Assembly (NCBI GenBank): GCA_964401915.1
Contig: CAYOAI010000015.1
Location: 1-26,785 of the forward strand
Source: CAZGZD01 sp964401915
GTDB lineage: Bacteria; Patescibacteriota; Microgenomatia; UBA1406; GWC2-37-13
DNA: 26,785 nt
Reading direction: 5' to 3'
The notes under the pieces are model-generated. The model was not told where the DNA came from. It ran no database searches and worked only from the letters and a program-made list of their open reading frames with translations. The stretch's first letter is position 1. The number at the start of each line of letters is the position of its first letter. The translations under genes were made by a program, and so were the position numbers. This document shows positions 1 to 8,287 of this stretch, one piece after another.

Positions 1-543
1 GCGGTCTGAGAGGTCGGGGTTGATCGTTATTATTATACGAGTACAAAATATACAGATTATGAGGTAACATAAGAATTCATAGAACTGCAAAAAGATATAT
101 TGAGGAGGCAAATTACACTTGCACTACTCCACAACAAACGGCTCATTCTTCACAATAGACAGGCAAAGGCAGATTTACTCGCAGTTCTGGACTCTGTATG
201 GGATAGAAAGCTTGAAGGACGTACAGTACTTCACTGTTGCGAGCCGGATCTTGAACTTCTCGACTTCGCAAAGGAGCATAAGATATATATCGGAGTTGAT
301 GGCGATATTACCTATGATAGCGCAAAGGCAGACTTCATAGTGAGCGTCCCACTGAACATACTTGTTCTTGAGACAGACTCACCGTATCTATTACCCGAGC
401 CACTTAGAAGTCAGAAAAAATTCCCCAATACACCCGTCAATCTTGAACTTATTGCTCAAAAGGTGGCAGATGTTCAACACATATCAGTTGATGAGGTAAA
501 AAAAATAACCACCAATAATGCTATGGCACTTTTTCTTGAGTGA
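1..543 (+). pseudogene. tatD: TatD-family metal-dependent DNase, interrupted and 5'-truncated by the window edge
   Basis: Frame 1 reads as the C-terminal two thirds of a TatD-family hydrolase (TIM-barrel metallo-nuclease). It shows EVGVD at positions 10-24, LILHNR (metal-ligand His), VLHCC (second His) and LETDSPYLLPEP (metal-ligand Asp), followed by the usual C-terminal helix ending at TGA 541-543. Two in-frame stops break it: TGA at 7-9, where the family has Gly in the GE(I/V)GLD motif, and TAA at 70-72. Each is one substitution away from a sense codon (GGA, AAA). The longest open part starts at a TTG at 100 (147 residues) and would lack the first metal-binding strand. I therefore read it as a decaying gene; an assembly error is the alternative. 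The other two frames upstream give no TatD-like sequence. Confidence 0.65.
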
Positions 544-546
544 GGG

Positions 547-552
547 TACAAT
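547..552 (+). promoter_or_regulatory. -10 box (TACAAT) of the membrane-protein gene
   Basis: TACAAT lies 11 nt before the ATG at 564, so transcription would begin a few bases before the start codon. No good -35 is seen. The same -10 word at the same distance recurs before several other genes in the window. Confidence 0.45.
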
Positions 553-563
553 AGTGAAAATCT

Positions 564-1469
564 ATGAATAAAGTAATCCCCACAAATACACTCGTTCTTC
601 AGAAGGTAATCGCATTCTTTATTACTATTGGAATTTTTTTAGCATCGGGCTCTGCATATGGCTTGATGATGACCGCGATTATTTTGGGGCATAGCCATTT
701 CTTACTTGGAATGATTTATAAGATTACGTCACCTCGAAAGATACCAGCGATTCGTATTGCTGGATTTGCTGCAGTTGGAATTATTCTATTTGGATTATTC
801 TACAGACCGGGAAATCCTGATTTCCGGATCGACCTTCTACTTCTTATTACGACTCTTTATGCGATATATCACACTGTGGTTGACGATGAGTTTTCAGTCA
901 ATTTTTTCACGCCTGGTTATACTCTGCTTCAGAAAATGGAGATGGGGGCGCTTATTCTTGTATGGTCGGCGATTCATCTCAAGTGGCAGTATCTATCGAC
1001 GTGGACAGTATATCTTGTTCTGATGAGTATCCTTCTTACTATTCTATATGGAATGATTACAGTGAAAAATAAATTTATTCTTGGTTCGCAGAACTATTAC
1101 TTTTTGGCTTTATGGACATTTTCAATATTCGTATACTTTGCCAATGTGACATTTTTCAATCAGCAGCTTTTTGTGGTTTCGTTTATCGGTATTTATCACT
1201 ATCTTATTTATTACTTCCATTACTTTCTTAAGCTTAAAGCAATCAAAAATCCCAATCGCACTCTTGCGACGACATACGGATACCTTGTGGCTGTACTGAT
1301 CTCAAATATCGTGGTATTTTTGTTGTATTTCATAAGTCAGTTCACGGCCAACATTGTATTGGGTCAGCTTTTTAGCTACAATTTCTTTCTTGTGATTACA
1401 CTTTTGCACTTTATCAGTTCCACTCGTATTCGTGAAATTGCCACATTTTTTAACTTCAAAAACGAGTAA
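564..1469 (+). CDS. Multi-pass membrane protein with membrane-embedded histidines, unknown function
   Basis: This 301-residue protein is almost entirely hydrophobic, with roughly eight to nine predicted membrane segments and no soluble domain. I do not recognise the family. Histidines sit at recurring places in or near membrane segments: H43 and H45 (GHSHF), H103 followed by D107-D108 (YHTVVDDE), H212 and H219 (YHYLIYYFHYF) and H282 (LLHF). Such clusters resemble integral-membrane metal enzymes such as the Brp/Blh carotenoid cleavage family, but the spacing does not match convincingly, so no function is assigned. The ATG at 564 is supported by the nearby -10 box. Its 3' end overlaps the next gene by 38 bp, suggesting co-transcription and coupled translation with the Lnt-like gene. 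Confidence 0.8.
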   Translation: MNKVIPTNTLVLQKVIAFFITIGIFLASGSAYGLMMTAIILGHSHFLLGMIYKITSPRKIPAIRIAGFAAVGIILFGLFYRPGNPDFRIDLLLLITTLYAIYHTVVDDEFSVNFFTPGYTLLQKMEMGALILVWSAIHLKWQYLSTWTVYLVLMSILLTILYGMITVKNKFILGSQNYYFLALWTFSIFVYFANVTFFNQQLFVVSFIGIYHYLIYYFHYFLKLKAIKNPNRTLATTYGYLVAVLISNIVVFLLYFISQFTANIVLGQLFSYNFFLVITLLHFISSTRIREIATFFNFKNE

Positions 1470-2937
1470 AGAAGCAGCGTTCACAATAGTTCTTTTTATT
1501 GCCGCGGCAGCACTTTGTGCCCTCGGTCTATATGAGCCCTATCGCTTTCTTGTTTTTGTATTCCCAATTCCCCTTTATTTCTTGCTAAGACGATTGACTG
1601 TTTGGTCTGCTGCTTGTTTTGGATTCAGCTTTGGGGTGTATGTGAGTATTCCAACTTATTTGTGGCTTACTCGATTTGAGAGATTTGATCCATTTGTGAT
1701 GGCGATGGTCGTGTATGGACTTGTATTTCTTGTACTTTTTGCGCTTACTAATTGGTTTATAAATCGGTATCCACAGAATCTATTTATCCAGATTTTTGCT
1801 TGTGGTTGGATATTCTATCTTATTGAATTTATTCTTCACTTCACCTTTTTTGTGAAAGCATTTGTCAAAATCAGCAATGCACCCACAATGTATGACTGGG
1901 TATATCCGTATTTCGGTACAGGGATCGTGGAGGGGATCATACTTGCGACTGGATTTTTCTTGGCGGTTGGTCTTTCTTTGTATCTTACGGATCAACCACT
2001 TCAAAAGCTAAAGTACTTTGCTCTTTTTTTCCTCATTGTAGGAGTTGTAATCCCGCTTTTAAAATCATCGATAGTACTCAACACAAAGCATCCAAAAGTT
2101 CAGATTGAGGCTATTCAATACAACGCCAACTTCAGTTGGGAGGAGCGAGTTGCTCGAGTTGACGAGATATTTCAGTATTATCTCAACCAGACATCAGATG
2201 CTGCGCATCGTGGGATAAAAATTGTTGTATGGCCCGAATACGCTGTACCAATTGATATAGTCAACAAAAATCACAAATATGTGGCCGCACTTGAGGAGTC
2301 GTCCAAGAAACTTGATGTGGTAATTGTGCTTGGCTCGATCCAAGACTCAACAGCCGAGGAGAGCAAGAATGGGGCATATATTGGATACGATTTATCCCTT
2401 GTTGTAGATCCGATTAAAGGTCTGCTTGAGCCGTATCGCGCGGTACACCCCTACTCAAGCAATATTCTTCCTGGCCCAAAGCCGATGATTTTTCAGACGA
2501 AGTACGGGAATTTTCCAGTACTTTCCTGTTTTGAGATCTCAAATCACAAATTTGTCGCTGATTACTTTGCCCGAGGGGTGCCGATTGACTTTATTATTGG
2601 GATTGCTAATAATCAGGTATTTGATGGAACGTATGGATATACAAGGCTTAAAAATCACGCTCGTACAATAGCTGCAGAGAATAATCGATACTTGCTATAT
2701 GTTACCAACACTGGTCCAACCACGATATTCAACAGTAGCGGAGAAGAGGTTGACCGAGTACCGTACAGTACACAGGGAATAGTCTCATACAACGTCGAGA
2801 AGAATGAGGATCGAAGTGTTTATTCAATTTTTCAGGAATGGTTGCCTTTTCTACTTACGTCTGGTGTATTTTGGTATGTGCTTAAAAAAGAAAAAAGTAA
2901 GAATTCGAGAAAGCCTTTTTCAAGAAAGAAAAAGTAA
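1432..2937 (+). CDS. lnt: Apolipoprotein N-acyltransferase-like membrane protein (CN-hydrolase domain)
   Basis: The protein has 501 residues: about seven membrane segments (residues 15-210), a nitrilase/CN-hydrolase domain (about 222-455), then a C-terminal membrane segment and a Lys/Arg-rich tail. This is the domain order of Lnt, which N-acylates the N-terminal Cys of lipoproteins at the outer face of the membrane. The catalytic Glu (E269 in WPEYAV) and nucleophile Cys (C366 in LSCFEIS) are present, as is a downstream IANNQVF resembling the Lnt 'SNDAWF' segment. The general-base Lys expected in a YxKxHLVPFGE-type motif is not evident; the region reads EPYRAVHPYSSN with Arg336. The GTG at 1432 overlaps the upstream gene; TTG at 1438 is an alternative. 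Function is inferred by fold, and activity is uncertain because of the Lys change. Confidence 0.75.
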   Translation: MKLPHFLTSKTSKEAAFTIVLFIAAAALCALGLYEPYRFLVFVFPIPLYFLLRRLTVWSAACFGFSFGVYVSIPTYLWLTRFERFDPFVMAMVVYGLVFLVLFALTNWFINRYPQNLFIQIFACGWIFYLIEFILHFTFFVKAFVKISNAPTMYDWVYPYFGTGIVEGIILATGFFLAVGLSLYLTDQPLQKLKYFALFFLIVGVVIPLLKSSIVLNTKHPKVQIEAIQYNANFSWEERVARVDEIFQYYLNQTSDAAHRGIKIVVWPEYAVPIDIVNKNHKYVAALEESSKKLDVVIVLGSIQDSTAEESKNGAYIGYDLSLVVDPIKGLLEPYRAVHPYSSNILPGPKPMIFQTKYGNFPVLSCFEISNHKFVADYFARGVPIDFIIGIANNQVFDGTYGYTRLKNHARTIAAENNRYLLYVTNTGPTTIFNSSGEEVDRVPYSTQGIVSYNVEKNEDRSVYSIFQEWLPFLLTSGVFWYVLKKEKSKNSRKPFSRKKK

Positions 2938-3009
2938 TTGAAAAAGTTCTTTGATGAAGTTAGAATAAGTGAGCCTATTTTTATTAGATTTAATTATTCA
3001 GAAATTTGT

Positions 3010-3038
3010 GCACGAGATTAATTTTCGTGCTTTTTTTT
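3010..3038 (+). terminator. Intrinsic terminator after the Lnt-like gene
   Basis: A perfect 6-bp stem GCACGA/TCGTGC with a 9-nt loop is followed at once by eight T residues. It ends the tatD-membrane protein-lnt transcript. It also shows that the kup reading frame should not start upstream of it at the in-frame GTG at 2969. Confidence 0.8.
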
Positions 3039-3049
3039 GTTTTTACAGC

Positions 3050-4978
3050 ATGATAATGAAGTCAGAATCACCTTCACATAAAAAAACAGGTCTTTTTGTT
3101 CTTGCGCTTGGAGCACTTGGGGTAGTCTACGGAGATATAGGTACGTCTCCGCTATATGCAATAAATGAGATTTTTTTTGGGCGTGGGCGTACTTTAGTGA
3201 CGAATGCGAATGTATTGGGTAGTATATCCCTTGTGCTGTGGGCGCTTATATGTATCATCGCATTTAAATATATTATATTTGTACTTCGAGCCGATAATGA
3301 TGGTGAAGGTGGGGTTTTTTCACTTTTTGCCCTACTTGGTAATTATAAGAAGCGGTCAGTGTTGCTTCTTACCTCATTTCTTATCCTTGCGGCTGGATTT
3401 TTGTTGGGTGAGGGGATAATCACACCCGCAATAAGTGTGCTTTCCGCAGTTGAAGGACTTAAAGTAGCGACACCAGCATTTAAGCCATACGTGATTCCTA
3501 TCACTGTTGTGATACTTACAACTCTTTTTGCATTTCAATATAAAGGTACAGCTAAAGTGGGCGCTATATTTGGGCCAATAATTGGGGTTTGGTTTGCTGC
3601 TATTTCTCTACTTGGATTGAGGCAGATCGTGATGGCTCCGGCAATCCTTGCGGCTTTTAATCCTATATACGGAGCCTCTTTCTTAATACATAATGGAATA
3701 CACGCTTCTTTTATAGTTCTAGGTTCAGTGATACTTGTTGTGACGGGTGGAGAGGCTTTGTATGCGGACATGGGGCACTTTGGTCGATTGCCGATACGCA
3801 TATCTTGGTTTACGATTGTATTTCCTTCTCTAATCCTGAACTATTTAGGCCAGGGTGCTTATCTTATAAGTGGACAAGCTGTGAGCGGAAATAATCTATT
3901 TTTTAGTTTAGTTCCTGTAAATTTTTTATACCCAATGGTTGTCTTAGCTACTTTTGCTACGATTATTGCGTCTCAAGCGCTCATCTCAGGGGCATATTCA
4001 CTAATTTCTCAAGCAATTGCCTTGGGGCTTTTCCCCCGATTTGATGTCAGATATACTCATGAACATCACGCAGGGCAAATATATGTGCCCTTTATAAACT
4101 GGAGCCTTTATATTGGCTGCATATTGCTTGTGTTTATCTTTCGTTCGGCAAGCGCACTGGCTGCGGCATATGGACTTGCTGTATCTGGTGTAATGCTGGC
4201 TACAACATGTGCGATGATAGCTATTTCACGATACACATGGAAATGGGGCTATTTGCGTATTGTAGTTGTGTGGTTGCCGCTTTTTATAATTGATACTTCT
4301 TTTTTAATCGCCAATTCTCTTAAGTTTGTCGATGGAGGATTTATTCCATTTTTGATAGGTATTGGTGTATTTATTGTGATGACAACATGGCGTTGGGGTC
4401 GACAACAGATTCTGGATGCTTACTCTCAAGTATCTACAATGACAGTTGGCAGGCTTATTAATATAAAAAAGAGCGCTACGCAGTTTTTCCCCCGCTCGAT
4501 GCTTATTTTGACTCCCACATATGTCGCATCAGGCGAAGATCATATTCCAGCACATGTGCAGCTTTTTTGGGAAAGATACAAGGTTCTTCCTAAGCACCTA
4601 ATCCTACTTACGATTGTGGAGAAAAAAACTCCGTACATACGAACTGATCGTTATCGAATAAGTATCTTTGACAAAGATCCGGACAGGAGTTTTATAGCTG
4701 TTGAGGCAAGCTTTGGATTCAAGGAAGAGCCAGACGTAGAGCGGGTGATTAGTGATATTGCGGCTAACGAAGACCTGACTCCATATGATGATCTGAGTGA
4801 CTGGATTATATTTGTGGGCAAAGAGCGTATTGTAAAGAGTCCGCATGGAAGAAAAAGGAACAAGATCCGTTTTTATCTATTCCGGCTGCTTTTTCGAAAT
4901 ACTGAACGCACGTATAGCTACTTTGGCATCGATGATGATGTGCGGCTTACGACCGAGATAATTCCCGTTGCCCTTTAG
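3050..4978 (+). CDS. kup: KUP/HAK/KT-family potassium uptake transporter
   Basis: Kup is a single-subunit, proton-coupled K+ importer in the cytoplasmic membrane. The family signatures are all readable: GDIGTSPLY near residues 28-36, DNDGEGGVFSLFALL, GEGIITPAISVLSAVEGL, GGEALYADMGHFG and LNYLGQGA, with about twelve membrane segments and then a soluble C-terminal domain of about 150 residues. Starting at the ATG at 3050 the protein has 642 residues, a normal family length. The second ATG at 3056 is equally possible. The longer frame from GTG 2969 is rejected because it reads through an intrinsic terminator. The stop overlaps by 4 bp with the stop of the convergent glycosyltransferase gene. No neighbour suggests a dedicated regulator. 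Confidence 0.95.
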   Translation: MIMKSESPSHKKTGLFVLALGALGVVYGDIGTSPLYAINEIFFGRGRTLVTNANVLGSISLVLWALICIIAFKYIIFVLRADNDGEGGVFSLFALLGNYKKRSVLLLTSFLILAAGFLLGEGIITPAISVLSAVEGLKVATPAFKPYVIPITVVILTTLFAFQYKGTAKVGAIFGPIIGVWFAAISLLGLRQIVMAPAILAAFNPIYGASFLIHNGIHASFIVLGSVILVVTGGEALYADMGHFGRLPIRISWFTIVFPSLILNYLGQGAYLISGQAVSGNNLFFSLVPVNFLYPMVVLATFATIIASQALISGAYSLISQAIALGLFPRFDVRYTHEHHAGQIYVPFINWSLYIGCILLVFIFRSASALAAAYGLAVSGVMLATTCAMIAISRYTWKWGYLRIVVVWLPLFIIDTSFLIANSLKFVDGGFIPFLIGIGVFIVMTTWRWGRQQILDAYSQVSTMTVGRLINIKKSATQFFPRSMLILTPTYVASGEDHIPAHVQLFWERYKVLPKHLILLTIVEKKTPYIRTDRYRISIFDKDPDRSFIAVEASFGFKEEPDVERVISDIAANEDLTPYDDLSDWIIFVGKERIVKSPHGRKRNKIRFYLFRLLFRNTERTYSYFGIDDDVRLTTEIIPVAL

Positions 4979-5994
4979 AAAGAAATTGCTTTTGAAAAGT
5001 CTTTTTTGAACGTGGTGGGTAAAAATTCTTTACTTCGCCTTTGGGCGGCATTGCCTATTTTTTTCCGCAATACTTGGTCTCCAAGAAGGAGGCTAATTTT
5101 TGAGGCAATGTCATTGCTGTCATCTGGTACGGCAAAAAGCGCAGTGCCTGCTGCAGTCTCACGAAATATTGGAATATCGGCAAGAATTGAAGGGCATGCT
5201 TGGCTTGCTGCTTCAAGATAAGAGAATCCGAATCCTTCATCGTGGGAGATGAGGATGTTGGCTACAGCACCGCGGTAGAGACTCATCAGATCTTCATCTG
5301 ATGCGAACCCAGGGAACACGAATCGCTTATCTCCCTTTACTTCATTCATAAATTCAGAAAATGCCATCTCTTCTATATTTGTACTCGGCTTGCGGGTAAA
5401 TGCACGACCCACGCAGACTATTGTGACATTTGCTTGTTTTACAGCTCGCGCAATATTCACCAGATTCTTGTTCCAGGTCACGTCCCCCACATAGATAAAA
5501 TAATCAACTACTGGCTCAATCGGGAATATTTTGTTGGTATTTTTTGTTGGTTTTGAGCTGAATATTTTGGGCAGTATAGGGTAGATTACATATATTTTTT
5601 TCTCAGGAATATTAAGGATACGGACTATGTCTTGTTTGCTATGATCTGAGTCAGTAATAATACGGTCATAGTTTTTAAGCAGCCTTTTATTCTGCCAGAC
5701 ATTGAATTTACCCCTTATGCCAAGTGGGAAATGCTTTGGATATTTAAGTGGAATAAGGTCGTGAATCACGCCAATCTGCTTTTTTGCGAGTCTTTTTTTG
5801 ACAATTGGCGACTTAACAAAATTTATAAAAGGATTTATGAGAGTTGCCGAGGGAGGAATTTCAGCAAGGTCTGATGTGAAAGTGAACTCATCCGCAAAGT
5901 TTTCTCGAAGTATCTGCAAGTATCGACCGACTCCACGAACCCTGCTCAGTTCATCATTCAAGGTTGGATCATAGACATATACTGGCGAAGCCAT
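4975..5994 (-). CDS. GT4-family glycosyltransferase
   Basis: This 339-residue protein has the GT-B architecture. The N-terminal Rossmann-like half contains GVIHDLIPLKYP (residues 75-86) and DSDHSKQDI. The C-terminal half has the donor-binding half with YVGDVTWNKNL (168-178), VFPGFASDEDLMSLYRGA and the retaining EX7E motif EGFGFSYLE (E253, E261), as in glycosyl transferases group 1 (Pfam Glycos_transf_1). It most likely transfers a nucleotide-activated sugar to a cell-envelope glycan or lipid; the sugar and acceptor cannot be read from sequence. At 339 residues it is slightly shorter than typical members (about 360-380). The ATG at 5994 lies just 5 nt after a TGCTACAAT extended -10, so the mRNA is probably leaderless. 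Confidence 0.88.
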   Translation of the reverse strand: MASPVYVYDPTLNDELSRVRGVGRYLQILRENFADEFTFTSDLAEIPPSATLINPFINFVKSPIVKKRLAKKQIGVIHDLIPLKYPKHFPLGIRGKFNVWQNKRLLKNYDRIITDSDHSKQDIVRILNIPEKKIYVIYPILPKIFSSKPTKNTNKIFPIEPVVDYFIYVGDVTWNKNLVNIARAVKQANVTIVCVGRAFTRKPSTNIEEMAFSEFMNEVKGDKRFVFPGFASDEDLMSLYRGAVANILISHDEGFGFSYLEAASQACPSILADIPIFRETAAGTALFAVPDDSNDIASKISLLLGDQVLRKKIGNAAQRRSKEFLPTTFKKDFSKAISF

Positions 5995-5999
5995 AGCTT

Positions 6000-6008
6000 A
6001 TTGTAGCA
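6000..6008 (-). promoter_or_regulatory. Extended -10 (TGC-TACAAT) of the glycosyltransferase gene
   Basis: On the minus strand TGC TACAAT ends 5 nt before the ATG at 5994. With initiation about 6-7 nt after the box, the transcript would begin at or within a base or two of the ATG. The identical 9-mer precedes the minus-strand gene starting at 11405. Confidence 0.55.
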
Positions 6009-6029
6009 AAAATAGCCCTTGAGATTTGT

Positions 6030-7661
6030 TTAGTGAGTGAGAAGTGGAATGACATATTTAATTCGTCGATGTTCGTCAACAAGTACAGGGGCAACAAATA
6101 CACGGTTTCCTCCAGAGACGACTGGCTTAGCCCCTTCATTGTTTCGTATGCCTTTGACGAGCCTAAGTAAGTCAAATATGGTCTTAGTTATTCCTGTTGG
6201 AATACTTCCAGATTGTGATTCAAGCCACTGTCTCAATTCTTCATCATTGGGGTCCTTGGGATTTTTCATATCCCAGGAATTTTGTATTTTTGTCCAGTCA
6301 ATCTCAGCCAGCTTTTCCCAATCAGCATCACTAATTGCTTCTCGCACTATACCTTTTGCAACGACTACAATAGGTGCTTCAGCGTATTCACTCGCATCCT
6401 CGTAGACTCCTGTAAACACATCTTGAATGTTTCCATTTAGCCTATTATCTCTTATTATTCCTGTTGTTAATTCAAGATGGGAGATCAGCTCGTCATCTTG
6501 GGGATGAAGAAGAAATGCAGCAATCTCAAATGGTCCATTGCTGCGCTCTTCAATAACGACGACCCTCTCTTTATGAGTGCTATATGGATACTCGTCCCCC
6601 TGATTAAGCAGGTACCCATTGAATGAATTAGCGAGGAGAAGAAGGCTTCGTTGGCGGATCTCAGCATCATCTGCATCTTGATAAATAGTTCGTACCTTAT
6701 CTTCGATAACAGACAGCGCATCTGTCGAGGTTGCAAGCTCATTAACCCCTTCCCAGAACTTCAACATACCTACTTGGTATCTGTGTGTCCAATCAAGGTC
6801 AAATGCAAATTCTCCAAAAACTTCTTTAAGTTGAGCGGCGATTTGTTCAGTGGAGAGTACGTGTTGGCTTTTTACAAGATCGGAAATCACATCTTCTGTA
6901 AATCCAGTATCAACTCCTGCAGATAGCGCGGTGTCTGTTTCAAGGCCCATATATCCAAACCCATTGTGAGGATCAAAGCTGAACTGGATAGGAAAAAATG
7001 TTTTCTCTTTATACTTTTCCGCAACGTACTCTGAAGTTGCTTTAGCCAGGGCCTTTTTCCTTCTGACATCAGCAAAGAGTCCTCCGTCTACCGGGGTAAC
7101 TCCCTTTTTCTTTTCTCTTAAGCCTCGTGCGGCACATCCTAAGTGACTATCAAATACCTGACTCATAGAGGGCGATCCGCCGTTTTTGCCGAAATGTTGA
7201 TCTATTAGAGATGCAAAATTCGCCTCGGGATTTAGTAGAAATTTCCCATCTGCGTCATATTCAAAACCTGGTATCTCAGCGCCCGCGATTTTGAATACTC
7301 CTCCATGGCCTGGAGGTATACCAAATACAGCAGGACTTGGAATACGCCCATCTGTGCAGAACACTCCAAATACAGGAACAGGGAAGAGTGAATCGGCAAT
7401 CTCAACTGCATGTATGACATCAGGTGACTCCACCTCATCTGCACGGTAATTTCTCTCGCGAAATAGAGCTGGAAGAAATCTCGTAAGATATTTTTGGCTC
7501 AGATCAAGCGCTCGTTTGGCAGGAGGAGTCTCACGACCTGTAAGTGCGCGGTGTCTTTGTTCAAGAAGAGAGACGACGTTTCTCAGAATTAATTTCTCGT
7601 GAAGCCTTATCTCTCCTTGTGGCATATCTTTAAAGTATCCTTTAAATCTTTCAGAACTCAT
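6030..7661 (-). CDS. Uncharacterised 543-residue protein with a beta-carbonic-anhydrase-like zinc signature
   Basis: No whole-length family is recognised. Residues about 97-180 contain, in order, VFCTDGRIP (C102, D104, R106), a Gly/Ala-rich KIAGAEIPGF (125-133) and DSHLGCAARG (H173, C176). This matches the order of the beta-carbonic anhydrase site (CxDxR, then an NAGN-like segment, then HxxC), where Cys, His and Cys bind zinc and the Asp-Arg pair gates it. The Cys-to-His spacing is 71 residues, against about 56 in E. coli Can. The protein is more than twice the usual beta-CA length; the remaining 360 residues are soluble and unassigned, with no signal peptide or membrane segment. The ATG at 7661 is backed by a good promoter. 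Carbonic anhydrase activity is not claimed; a zinc or nucleotide-binding relative of the fold is also possible. Confidence 0.6.
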   Translation of the reverse strand: MSSERFKGYFKDMPQGEIRLHEKLILRNVVSLLEQRHRALTGRETPPAKRALDLSQKYLTRFLPALFRERNYRADEVESPDVIHAVEIADSLFPVPVFGVFCTDGRIPSPAVFGIPPGHGGVFKIAGAEIPGFEYDADGKFLLNPEANFASLIDQHFGKNGGSPSMSQVFDSHLGCAARGLREKKKGVTPVDGGLFADVRRKKALAKATSEYVAEKYKEKTFFPIQFSFDPHNGFGYMGLETDTALSAGVDTGFTEDVISDLVKSQHVLSTEQIAAQLKEVFGEFAFDLDWTHRYQVGMLKFWEGVNELATSTDALSVIEDKVRTIYQDADDAEIRQRSLLLLANSFNGYLLNQGDEYPYSTHKERVVVIEERSNGPFEIAAFLLHPQDDELISHLELTTGIIRDNRLNGNIQDVFTGVYEDASEYAEAPIVVVAKGIVREAISDADWEKLAEIDWTKIQNSWDMKNPKDPNDEELRQWLESQSGSIPTGITKTIFDLLRLVKGIRNNEGAKPVVSGGNRVFVAPVLVDEHRRIKYVIPLLTH

Positions 7662-7676
7662 TGTTTAAAAGCTATT

Positions 7677-7705
7677 ACTATACATCAAAATAGAAAAATT
7701 ATCAA
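7677..7705 (-). promoter_or_regulatory. Promoter of the carbonic-anhydrase-like gene
   Basis: On the minus strand, -35 TTGATA (7700-7705) and -10 TATAGT (7677-7682) are separated by 17 bp. The -10 box ends 15 nt before the ATG at 7661, leaving a leader of only about 8 nt with no ribosome-binding site. Confidence 0.7.
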
Positions 7706-7726
7706 TGGGTTTGAGATTTTTTTATG

Positions 7727-7732
7727 TACAAT
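7727..7732 (+). promoter_or_regulatory. -10 box (TACAAT) of the dCTP deaminase/dUTPase-like gene
   Basis: TACAAT, preceded by TG, lies 9 nt before the ATG at 7742. It is divergent from the promoter of the minus-strand neighbour, so about 80 bp hold both promoters. Confidence 0.5.
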
Positions 7733-7741
7733 TAGTGGTCT

Positions 7742-8284
7742 ATGATGATCGGGCCAAAAAAACTTTTGGAGCTAGTTGGGGAAATTAACCTTGTTGAAGG
7801 ATTAAGTGAGCGCGAGCTTAAAGAGCCAGAAGGAGCTGGATTTGATCTGCGACTCGGTGAGATCTGGGCCATAGACGGAGGCACTGCATTTTTGGGAGTG
7901 GAGGAGCGAGAGACGCCTAAGATCAAGTCTGTTGCGAAGTACAAAATCGACAAACGTGAATCTTTTACACTCAAACCTGGAGATTTTTATCTCGTCTCGA
8001 CGATTGAGAAGGTTAATCTGCCAATAGATATTGCAGCCCAGTTCAAGCCTCGAACTACCACATTCCGCTCAGGCCTATTTTTGCGCACAGGTATTGCCCA
8101 GCCTGGATATCAGGGCATACTCAGCTTTGGAATAAAAAATGAAGGTCCTATTCCTGTCACGCTTGAGCTTGGGTGTCGATTTGTAAGTGCCCAGTTCTAT
8201 TGGGTAGATGGAGGGGGAGAACAGTATCGAGGGCAATGGCAGGGTGGGCGCGTGACCACAGACCGTCGTGAAAAGCAAGTGTAA
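7742..8284 (+). CDS. dCTP deaminase/dUTPase-fold protein
   Basis: A 180-residue member of the trimeric dCTP deaminase/dUTPase superfamily, whose members make dUMP precursors for thymidylate synthase. Seen are GFDLRLGEIW (nucleotide-binding 'VDLRLG' motif, about residues 33-42), KPRTTTFRSGLFLRTG (the 'R-S-S' region), the GYQGILSFGIKNEG beta-hairpin and a C-terminal YRGQWQGG like the dCTP deaminase YxGKYQ segment. The catalytic Glu of dCTP deaminase (E138 in E. coli, in an LExxN setting) appears replaced by Gly (FGIKN), and the dUTPase Asp is not evident. Either the chemistry uses another residue or the protein is a binding or regulatory relative. Context (thyA and folA downstream) supports a nucleotide role. 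A second in-frame ATG at 7745 is possible. Confidence 0.75.
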   Translation: MMIGPKKLLELVGEINLVEGLSERELKEPEGAGFDLRLGEIWAIDGGTAFLGVEERETPKIKSVAKYKIDKRESFTLKPGDFYLVSTIEKVNLPIDIAAQFKPRTTTFRSGLFLRTGIAQPGYQGILSFGIKNEGPIPVTLELGCRFVSAQFYWVDGGGEQYRGQWQGGRVTTDRREKQV

Positions 8285-8287
8285 TCG

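Noticed and set aside
1..9. UGA read as glycine (genetic code 25), suggested by TGA at the Gly of the TatD GEVGVD motif
   Set aside because: A TAA also interrupts the same frame, and the long genes use ordinary Gly codons with no in-frame TGA. Recoding would not rescue tatD.
2969..3049. Longer Kup start at GTG 2969
   Set aside because: It would read through a perfect intrinsic terminator and add a non-family N-terminus. ATG 3050 or 3056 gives normal Kup.
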